A DNA stretch of 50,145 bases, taken from Nonomuraea deserti (GTDB taxonomy: Bacteria > Actinomycetota > Actinomycetes > Streptosporangiales > Streptosporangiaceae). How positions within the stretch are numbered: position 1 is the stretch's first letter; the number at the start of each line of letters is the position of its first letter. Of the stretch, positions 25,417-32,016 are shown piece by piece. The position numbers and the translations under genes were made by a program. Below the pieces are notes generated by a model. The model did not search any database, was not told the DNA's origin, and worked only from the letters and a program-made list of their open reading frames with translations. Location: contig NZ_SMKO01000056.1 in the NCBI RefSeq assembly GCF_004348685.1, positions 1 to 50,145 of the forward strand, written 5' to 3'.

Positions 25417-27711
25417 ATGGGAGCGCTCCCAAACGCCGATCCGGCGATGAGACCGCAGCTACGCGACGACGTACGGTTCGTCGAATGCCCCGACGGGGCT
25501 TACGTGCACAGCGACTACGGTGCGTGCACGGTTCGAGGACGGCAGGCGTACGCCTGGCTTGCCCGGCTGGCACCCGCACTGACCGGCCGCCACACCCTGG
25601 CCGAGCTCACCGCGCACCTCCCCGGCGAGCGGCGGGCCATGGTCGAGCGGCTCGTGGGGCAGCTGGCCGAACAGCGGTTCGTGGTGGACGCCCGGCAGGC
25701 GCGGCCGCACGGGCTGACCGGCGCGGAACTGCGTGCCTACGCGGAGGAGATCGCCTTCATCGGCTACGCGCTCGATTCGCCGGAGTCGCGGTTCGAGCGG
25801 ATACGTCGCACCCGCCTGGTGCTCACCGGCTCGGGTCCGCTGCTGGAGGCGCTGGTGGGGGCGTGTGTCGGCTCGGGGTGGCGGCGGGTCACGGTGATCT
25901 GTCCCGCTCCCGGGACGGCCGTACGGGCCGCCGACGCCGCCCGCCGCGACCCTGACCAGGAGATCAGGGCCTTCTCCCCCGCCGGCGCCGCCGACATGCT
26001 CCGCCGGACGACCGCAAGCGATGCCGACGTCGTGCTCCAGGTGAGCGGGGACCTCGACGAGCTGGTGGCGACGGCCCGCGCCTGCGAGGCGGCCGGAGTC
26101 GTGCTGGGGCAGGCCTTCGTCGGCCCCGCGGAGGTCTGGCTCAGCCAGGTGGGACAACCCACGGTGGCAGCGGCGGAGTCAGGCTGGCACCGGCTGGCCG
26201 GGCTGCCCGCCGCGGTTCCGCTCTCGCCGGAGGAGGACCTGCTGACAGGCCCGGTGCCCACGGTGGTCGCGGCCATGGCGGCGCTCGCGTGTTTCGCTCA
26301 CGTGACCGGACTCGACACGGGCTCGGAACGCATGCTCACCAGGGTGGACCTGCGCACTCTCGACACGGTCCCGCACCGGTTCCTGGCGCATCCCCGGGCG
26401 GGCGCCCGTCCTGACGGAGGCCCGGAGGCGATCAGAGGGCTGACGGAGGCGCTGACGACCATCGCACAGTCCCATACGCCGACGGCCACCGCACAGGCCG
26501 CCGCACCGGTGAACGCCCGACAGCCCGAGGCGCCGGGGAGCGCCGCACCGGTGAACGCCCGACAGCCCGAGGCGCCGGGCAGTGCCGGACCGGTGAACGC
26601 CCGACAGCCCGAGGCGCCGGGGAGCGCCGGACCGGCACAAACACCCGGGGACTCTCCGCCGGAGGAGGCGGCATCCGCTGTCGATGCGGAAGGGCTGCTC
26701 GGCCTCACCGCCGACCTGGTCGACTCCCGGCTGGGGGTGCTCGGCATGCTGGACGAGCAGGCGCTGGCGCAGTCCCCACTGGCGGTGTGCCAGGCGGTCG
26801 TCTCCGATCCGTTCGGCGTGCTGCCCGGCTGGGCGCCGAAACCGCAGGCGTACGGCTGGGGGCCCGATCAGCGCACGGCCCGGCTGCGCTGTCTGCTCGC
26901 CGCCCTCGCCACGTACGGCCTGCTGGCCCTCGACCCCGGCGCGGAGGAGGTGGTGTGGGGTGTGGAACTACCGGGCGGGCAACCTCGCCGCGTGCCCAGG
27001 GCGGACCTCCGGCTCGCCGGCACCGGTACGCTGCACCCGCCGGCCGGCACCGGCGCCGGCTTGAGCTGGCCGGAGGCGCTGGCCGCCGGCCTGCGGGCCC
27101 ACTGCGAGCACCTGCTGGCCACCCGCCTGCACGCAGCCCCTGATGACCACACCGACCCGGCTGGGTCGATCGCAACGACGGACCCGGCCGACACCACCGC
27201 CCCGGCCACCCCCTCGAGTCCCCTGACGAACCACACGGGAACGACCGCTCCGGCCGCCTCCTCCAGGGCGGTGGCGGACCGCGCCGGGACGGGTGCGTCG
27301 TTGACGCCTTCGGAGGATCCGGTCGCCGAGGCGTTGCTGCGCCAGCTCACGCTCGCCGGTGAAACCCCGCGGATACGCGACCACACGGCCGTTCTCGGGG
27401 TACCCGCCGTCGCCTTGACGGTCCCGGGCCGGGAGGTGCTCGTGTCCGTGGCCGCCACCGTCCCGGAGGCGCTGCGCGACGGCCTGGAACGGCTGCTGCT
27501 GCGCTGGCAGTCCAGGACCGCCCGGCAGCACGCGTACGCCGAGGCCCGTCCCCACTGGCCGCCGGGCGGCGACCGGTACCAGGCCGTGCGGACGATGGCC
27601 GGGGCACTGCGCCGCGCGGGCAAGGTGCCGGTGGCGGTGCCGCTCGACGGCGATCCCGAGGCGGCCAGGCTCCTGCCCTTCGTCGCCCGAGTCGTCCTGC
27701 TCGATGACTGA
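25417..27711 (+). CDS. Thiopeptide cyclodehydratase partner with RRE (TbtF-like)
   Basis: 764 residues. In azole-forming RiPP systems such a protein binds the leader peptide through a RiPP recognition element and presents the core to YcaO. The N-terminal 95 residues look like a winged-helix RRE (DDVRFVECPDGAYVHSDYG, RHTLAELTAHLPGERRAMVE, QLAEQRFVVDARQ). A Rossmann-like E1/ThiF-type segment follows (RLVLTGSGPLLEALVGACVG, WRRVTVICP) without an ATP site that I can identify. The middle contains three copies of a 14-residue repeat and a second, PTSA-rich linker. The C-terminal part is LGVPAVALTVPGREVLVSVA and YRALR-like helices. Its stop overlaps the YcaO gene start by eight bases. I name it by position and pattern; homology to TbtF is weak to the eye. 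Confidence 0.8.
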   Translation: MGALPNADPAMRPQLRDDVRFVECPDGAYVHSDYGACTVRGRQAYAWLARLAPALTGRHTLAELTAHLPGERRAMVERLVGQLAEQRFVVDARQARPHGLTGAELRAYAEEIAFIGYALDSPESRFERIRRTRLVLTGSGPLLEALVGACVGSGWRRVTVICPAPGTAVRAADAARRDPDQEIRAFSPAGAADMLRRTTASDADVVLQVSGDLDELVATARACEAAGVVLGQAFVGPAEVWLSQVGQPTVAAAESGWHRLAGLPAAVPLSPEEDLLTGPVPTVVAAMAALACFAHVTGLDTGSERMLTRVDLRTLDTVPHRFLAHPRAGARPDGGPEAIRGLTEALTTIAQSHTPTATAQAAAPVNARQPEAPGSAAPVNARQPEAPGSAGPVNARQPEAPGSAGPAQTPGDSPPEEAASAVDAEGLLGLTADLVDSRLGVLGMLDEQALAQSPLAVCQAVVSDPFGVLPGWAPKPQAYGWGPDQRTARLRCLLAALATYGLLALDPGAEEVVWGVELPGGQPRRVPRADLRLAGTGTLHPPAGTGAGLSWPEALAAGLRAHCEHLLATRLHAAPDDHTDPAGSIATTDPADTTAPATPSSPLTNHTGTTAPAASSRAVADRAGTGASLTPSEDPVAEALLRQLTLAGETPRIRDHTAVLGVPAVALTVPGREVLVSVAATVPEALRDGLERLLLRWQSRTARQHAYAEARPHWPPGGDRYQAVRTMAGALRRAGKVPVAVPLDGDPEAARLLPFVARVVLLDD
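26500..26637 (+). repeat. In-frame 42-base tandem repeat, 3.3 copies
   Basis: Units at 26500-26541, 26542-26583 and 26584-26625 differ at only a few bases and are followed by 12 bases of a fourth. Each encodes APVNARQPEAPGSA with Ala/Gly variation. The repeat lies in the low-complexity linker of the TbtF-like protein. Near identity at DNA level suggests recent expansion. Confidence 0.95.
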
Positions 27712-29815
27712 GGCCGCCATCACCACGGTCGCGTCCGCCCCGGACCCTGACCTGGTGACCGTCCTGGGTGAGGGCCGCCTGCACGCAGCCGTCCAAGAGG
27801 CCCTCGCCACCGGACCGGCCGTCCCTAATAACCTCCCCGCCGGACCAGCCACCCCACAGGACCATCCCGCCGGACCAGCCACCCCACAGAACCTCCCCGC
27901 CGAACCGGCCACCCCAAAGGACCATCCCGCCAGTGCGGCCTTCCCAGAGGACCTCACCGCGGGGCCGGGAGGCGGTGTGATCGTCGTCGTGAGTGATGCC
28001 GACGACGTGCGGCCGTACCCCGCGGTGGCGCGATGCGCGGCAGGGCGGGGCGTGCCGTGGCTGCCGGTGCGGGTCGAGGCCGGCTGGGCGCTGGTGGGCC
28101 CGGCAGTCCGCCCGGCCCGGCCCGGCTGCCCGACCTGTGTGGGACGCAGACGCGCCGGCAACCGGCCGGACGCGGTGGCACGTGACGCGCTGCGCGCGCG
28201 GTGGGCCGCCGACCTCGACTCGCGGCCCAGCGCCCTGCTCGCCCCGCTCGTCTCGCGTACGGTCGCCGCGCTGGTCGCCGACGAGGTGTACCGGCTGCGG
28301 CACGACCCCGGCTCCGCACGGACCGTGGGCGCGCTGCTGAAGGTCCGCCTGACGACGGCCGCGGTGCGCCGCCATCCGTTCCTGCCGGACCCGCTCTGCC
28401 CGGACTGCGGCGCGCGCCCGGACGATGGTCCGCATTCCGGACGGTACGTCCCGCGCCCGGCGCCCAAGCCGGACCCAGGGACGTTCCGGGTCAGCGGGAT
28501 CAGTGGCCGGGGGGCGGAGCTGGAACAGCGGTTCGTCGACGCGGAAACCGGCATCGTGCAGGCCCTGATCGCGGAGGAGCGCGGCGGCGGCCCGATCGCG
28601 GTGGCCCGGCTCAGCCCGGCCCGCACCGAGCACGAAAGTCACCACGGCTACGGCCGCAGCGACGACTTCGCCTCCGCACGGGCCACCGCCGTCGCCGAGG
28701 CCTTGGAGCGTATCGCGGGCATCCACCCGCGCAGCCGGCGGACCACCGTACGCGCCGCGTACGTGGACATCGCCGACCACGCCCTCGACCCGCGCACGCT
28801 GGGCCTCTATCCCGACGACTGGTACGACCAGCCCGGTTTCCTGTTCACCCGATTCGTCCCGGAGCGCCCCACGACCTGGGTGTGGGCGTACTCCTTCGCC
28901 CGCGACGCCCCGGTGCTGGTGCCGGAGAGCTACGCCTTCTTCGGCCCACGCCCGGCGGACGACCTCGGCTTCGCCTACGAGTGCTCCAATGGCTGCGCCC
29001 TGGGCGGCCACCCGGCGGAGGCGATCCTGTACGGCCTGCTGGAGGTGGCCGAGCGGGACGCGGCCCTGGCCACCTGGTACGCCCGGATGCCGATCCCCCG
29101 GGTCGACCTCGGCTCGGCGGCCGACCGCCGGATCCCGATGCTCGCCCAGCGGGTGCGGGACCGGCTGGGCTACGACGTGCACGCGTTCGCGGCGCTGCTG
29201 GAGCAGCGGGTGCCGGTGTTCTGGGTGATGGCGGTCGACGCGCTGGGCCGGCCGGACCGGCCGCGTGCGCTGTGCGGCTCCGCCTCGCACCTGGATCCGG
29301 AACGAGCGCTCCGCCGGGCGCTGGAGGACCTGGCCCCGATGCTGGCCGGCCATGCCGAACGCTACGACCCGGCGTCGTCGGCGCGGCTGGCGGCCGACTC
29401 CGACGAGGTGCGACTGCTGGAGCACCATCCTCTGGCCTACGGCCACCCGGACGCGGCCGGCCGGCTGGGCTTCCTGCCGCTCGGAGGATCCGCCCTGACC
29501 GTGGCCGAGGTGGCGGCCCGGGTGGACTGGCCCGGGCACGACGACCTCTGCGCGGACCTGGCCGAGCTGGCCGGGCGCTACCTGGCCGGCGGGCTCGACG
29601 TGATCGCCGTCGACATCACCTCGCCGGAGGCGCGGGCGTGCGGCCTGTACGCCGCGAAGGTCATCGTGCCGGGGACGATGTCCATGACCTTCGGGCACCG
29701 TTACCGGCGCGTCCACGGCCTGCCGCGACTGCTGAGCCTGCCACGGCTCCTCGGCTACCTGGACCGCGACCTGCGGCCCGCGGAGCTGAACCCGTACCCC
29801 CATCCGTTCCCCTGA
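27704..29815 (+). CDS. YcaO cyclodehydratase (TbtG-like)
   Basis: 703 residues from ATG 27704. YcaO uses ATP to activate amide carbonyls and turns Cys, Ser or Thr of the core into azolines. The N-terminal part, after a 10-residue repeat linker, has two CxxC pairs (GCPTCVGRR near 143 and LCPDCGARP near 233), the zinc tetrathiolate of the E1-like partner domain that is often fused to YcaO. The YcaO domain follows: ARATAVAEALERIAG near 330, FAYECSNGCALGGHP, LYGLLEVAERDAALATWY, and the very C terminus NPYPHPFP, the proline-rich tail that azoline-forming YcaO proteins insert into their own active site. It overlaps the TbtF-like gene and is followed 34 bases later by the dehydrogenase gene. Confidence 0.92.
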   Translation: MTEAAITTVASAPDPDLVTVLGEGRLHAAVQEALATGPAVPNNLPAGPATPQDHPAGPATPQNLPAEPATPKDHPASAAFPEDLTAGPGGGVIVVVSDADDVRPYPAVARCAAGRGVPWLPVRVEAGWALVGPAVRPARPGCPTCVGRRRAGNRPDAVARDALRARWAADLDSRPSALLAPLVSRTVAALVADEVYRLRHDPGSARTVGALLKVRLTTAAVRRHPFLPDPLCPDCGARPDDGPHSGRYVPRPAPKPDPGTFRVSGISGRGAELEQRFVDAETGIVQALIAEERGGGPIAVARLSPARTEHESHHGYGRSDDFASARATAVAEALERIAGIHPRSRRTTVRAAYVDIADHALDPRTLGLYPDDWYDQPGFLFTRFVPERPTTWVWAYSFARDAPVLVPESYAFFGPRPADDLGFAYECSNGCALGGHPAEAILYGLLEVAERDAALATWYARMPIPRVDLGSAADRRIPMLAQRVRDRLGYDVHAFAALLEQRVPVFWVMAVDALGRPDRPRALCGSASHLDPERALRRALEDLAPMLAGHAERYDPASSARLAADSDEVRLLEHHPLAYGHPDAAGRLGFLPLGGSALTVAEVAARVDWPGHDDLCADLAELAGRYLAGGLDVIAVDITSPEARACGLYAAKVIVPGTMSMTFGHRYRRVHGLPRLLSLPRLLGYLDRDLRPAELNPYPHPFP
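27811..27960 (+). repeat. In-frame 30-base tandem repeat, about 5 copies
   Basis: Five consecutive 30-base units at 27811, 27841, 27871, 27901 and 27931, the middle three very similar and the outer two diverged. Each encodes a decapeptide of the form GPATPQDHPA or GPATPQNLPA. It forms a Pro/Ala-rich linker near the N terminus of the YcaO protein. Confidence 0.93.
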
Positions 29816-29849
29816 CCGGTCTCCACGGAGGAAGCGAGGCAGACGCCGA

Positions 29850-31667
29850 GTGCACACGACCACGGCGACGAGCGCGCCCGGCGCGGCCACGAGCCGCTAC
29901 CTGGCCGCCATGCGGAACCGGGGGGCGCTGTCCATCGACTGGGCCGCCGCACCGACCCGGCACAAGCGCTACCCCGGCGCCGAACGCGTGCGGCTGCCCT
30001 GGGCGGCCGGTGACGTCCCAGGCCCCGGTCCCGGCGTGCTCGGCGAGCTGCTGCGGGACCTGCTCGGCATGACCAGGACCGTGTGGTCACACCACCTCGA
30101 CGACGGCGGCCGGCCTCTGGGAGGGCCGCCCATGCTGCTCACGGGCCGGCCAGCGCCGTCGGGCGGAGGGTTGTACCCGATCGAGGCGTACGTGGCCGCG
30201 GGCGAGCCGCACCTGCCCGGCCTGCCCGCCGCCCTCTACCACTACGACCCGGTGCACCACGTGCTGGAGCGCGTGCGCGGCGACGACCACGTCCCGGCAC
30301 TGACCGATCTGCTAGCCGCGGACGCCGCCGCGAACAGTGCTGAGGACATTGCTGCGGACGGTGTTGCGGACGGCCCTGCGGACGGCCCTGCAAACAGTGC
30401 TGCGGACGGTGCTGCGGGCGATTCCGCGGCGGACATGGCGATCGTCCTTTCCGCGGTGTTCTGGCGGTCGATGTTCAAGTACGGCGACTTCGGCTACCGC
30501 CTGATCTGCCAGGAGACCGGCGTGCTCGTCGCCCAGGCGCTGGCCGTGGGCGGGCGACTGGGGCTGGCCGGCCGGGCCCGCCTGCGGTTCCCGGACGGCG
30601 AGGTCGACCGGCTGCTCGGTCTCGACGACGTCCGGGAGGCCGCGCTGGCCGTACTCACTTTCACCCTGCCGTCCGGCGGGGGACGGCTCCCGGACACCGG
30701 GCAGCCGCCGGCCTCCTCCCCGCCCGGGAGGCCTCTGTCGCCGCCGGCCTCGTCCCTGGCCGGGGAGCTGATGTCCCGGCCGGTGGCCGATGAGAGCAGG
30801 CCGCTGCCCAGAGCGATGCCCGACGGCCACGCCGCCGCCTTGCACCGGGCCTGCACGTTCGCCTTCCCCAGCTCGCCGCACTCCGCGAACTCGCCGCACT
30901 CCGCGAACTCGCCGCACTCCACGAGCTCACCGCACTCCCCTGGCTCGACGGAGCCGGCCGGGGTGCTGCGGCCTCGGCCGCCGGTGCGCGCGGGCCGGGC
31001 GCTCCCGGCTTCCGAGCCCGCCGCCGGCGCCCACCCCGCGGCGGGGGTGAGGCGCCGTACGTCCCCGGTGGCCGGTTACCGTCCGGTACCGCTCCTGGGG
31101 AGGGCGCTCGGCACGGTGCTGGCCGCAGCCGGCGGCGGCTACCCGGCCGACCTGCCCGGCGCCGCGACGGGGCCGGCCGCGACCGCGCTGTGCCTGCTGT
31201 CCCTGCGGGTGGAGGGGCTGCCCCGCGGCGCCTACTGGTACGACCCGGCCCGGCACACGCTCCACGAGCTGGCCGGGGCCGGCGAGGTGGAGGCCGTGGC
31301 CACCGGGCGGCTGCTGGCCAACACGCGGGTGGCGCTGCGCGGGGCGGCCGCCGCGCTGGTTCCGGTGGGCGATCCGCTCGCGGGCGCGCGCCTGTTCGGG
31401 GACCGCTGGTACCGCATGCAGCAGATGGAGGCGGGCCTGGTCGCGCAGCGGGCCGCGCTGGCCGCCGCGGCGCTGGGCCTGGCCGCGCGCATCCACTCCG
31501 ACGGCGCGAACGAGACCACCGACGAGGTGCTCGGCCTCGCCGGAACCTCCCTGAGGAGCCTGTCCTTCCTGGCGATGGGCACCCCACCGACCGGCGGGCC
31601 CCTGGTGGCCCGCCCCATCCCGGTACCTGCCGACGAGGAGGTGATGCCGGCTCCGACGCCAGCGTGA
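29850..31667 (+). CDS. Azoline dehydrogenase, SagB/nitroreductase-type (TbtE-like)
   Basis: 605 residues from GTG 29850. The FMN enzyme oxidises azolines to thiazoles and oxazoles. Two nitroreductase-like halves are visible. The first covers residues about 1-270 (PTRHKRYPGAERVRLPW, LLTGRPAPSGGGLYPIEAYV, VFWRSMFKYGDFGYRLICQE, TGVLVAQALAVGGRLGLAG). The second covers about 400-600 (VAGYRPVPLLGRALGTVLAA, RLFGDRWYRMQQMEAGLVAQ, RAALAAAALGLAARIHSDG). PSGGGLYP is the FMN-contacting motif of SagB enzymes. Two repeat-rich linkers, described separately, interrupt the halves. The precursor gene follows 53 bases downstream. The tandem two-domain form is as expected for thiopeptide dehydrogenases of the TbtE type. 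Confidence 0.88.
   Translation: MHTTTATSAPGAATSRYLAAMRNRGALSIDWAAAPTRHKRYPGAERVRLPWAAGDVPGPGPGVLGELLRDLLGMTRTVWSHHLDDGGRPLGGPPMLLTGRPAPSGGGLYPIEAYVAAGEPHLPGLPAALYHYDPVHHVLERVRGDDHVPALTDLLAADAAANSAEDIAADGVADGPADGPANSAADGAAGDSAADMAIVLSAVFWRSMFKYGDFGYRLICQETGVLVAQALAVGGRLGLAGRARLRFPDGEVDRLLGLDDVREAALAVLTFTLPSGGGRLPDTGQPPASSPPGRPLSPPASSLAGELMSRPVADESRPLPRAMPDGHAAALHRACTFAFPSSPHSANSPHSANSPHSTSSPHSPGSTEPAGVLRPRPPVRAGRALPASEPAAGAHPAAGVRRRTSPVAGYRPVPLLGRALGTVLAAAGGGYPADLPGAATGPAATALCLLSLRVEGLPRGAYWYDPARHTLHELAGAGEVEAVATGRLLANTRVALRGAAAALVPVGDPLAGARLFGDRWYRMQQMEAGLVAQRAALAAAALGLAARIHSDGANETTDEVLGLAGTSLRSLSFLAMGTPPTGGPLVARPIPVPADEEVMPAPTPA
30327..30422 (+). repeat. In-frame 12-base tandem repeat, 8 degenerate units
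   Basis: Eight 12-base units related to GCTGCGGACGGT, encoding tetrapeptides such as ADGP, ANSA and ADGA. It interrupts the first nitroreductase half of the dehydrogenase between LLAADA and ADMAIVLSAV. Confidence 0.85.
30870..30941 (+). repeat. In-frame 18-base tandem repeat, 4 copies
   Basis: Four units of 18 bases (AACTCGCCGCACTCCGCG and close variants) encode hexapeptides SSPHSA, NSPHSA, NSPHST and SSPHSP. The array lies in the interdomain linker of the azoline dehydrogenase. Confidence 0.94.
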
Positions 31668-31720
31668 CCCGTTCGGATCAACCGTGTTCACCAACTGCAT
31701 CCCAGTGTCAGGAGACACAC

Positions 31721-31897
31721 ATGTCGGAGAACCTGAAACTCGACCTGCGCGGCCTGGACGTCGACTCCATCGATGTCGTGTCGGCCGACTCCATCGTGGC
31801 GGAGGGGCACGGCACCATCGAGACCGGCGCCTCCTCCTCCCCCGGCTACTGCTCGTCGTATCTGACGGCGATGAGCTGCTGGGCTCCGGAGCTGTAG
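31721..31897 (+). CDS. Thiopeptide precursor peptide
   Basis: 58 residues, ATG 31721 with AGGAGA upstream. The acidic leader (MSENLKLDLRGLDVDSIDVV ...) ends in AEGHGTIETGA at residue 37, very close in form to the TbtA leader end AGHGMTEVGA. The core is residues 38-58: Ser38, Ser39, Ser40, PGY, Cys44, Ser45, Ser46, YLTAM, Ser52, Cys53, then WAPEL. The enzymes nearby would make azoles from Cys44 and Cys53 (and perhaps serines), dehydroalanines from other serines, dehydrobutyrine from Thr49, and a pyridine from two Dha residues. Ser52-Cys53 fits the Dha-thiazole pair of the second partner, and one of Ser38-40 the first. A free tail after the last azole also occurs in lactazole. I do not recognise this core from any named thiopeptide. 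Confidence 0.9.
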   Translation: MSENLKLDLRGLDVDSIDVVSADSIVAEGHGTIETGASSSPGYCSSYLTAMSCWAPEL

Positions 31898-31953
31898 CGC
31901 CGGCGTCGGCCCTCCGGTGAGCTTCGTACGGCCACCGGTATGACGAGCAGGGT

Positions 31954-31982
31954 CGAGGGCGCCCGTGCCGTGGGCGCCCTCG
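31954..31982 (+). terminator. Hairpin after the precursor gene, likely attenuator
   Basis: CGAGGGCGCCC and GGGCGCCCTCG pair perfectly over 11 bases around a seven-base loop. It sits 57 bases after the precursor stop and 35 bases before the TTG of the LanB-like gene. In RiPP operons such a partial terminator often lets the precursor be made in excess over the enzymes. No T tract follows. Confidence 0.68.
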
Positions 31983-32016
31983 GCCCCTGACGAACCCCTT
32001 CGAGGAGCGCGTTCCC

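Noticed and set aside
27347..29890. 847-codon minus-strand frame opposite the YcaO gene
   Set aside because: The plus strand has intact YcaO motifs and overlapping neighbours; the minus frame is Arg/Gly/Val-rich with no domain.
31190..31720. Longer in-frame extension upstream of the thiopeptide precursor
   Set aside because: It lies inside the dehydrogenase gene in another frame and is Arg/Gly-rich; ATG 31721 has a ribosome binding site and gives a normal leader.
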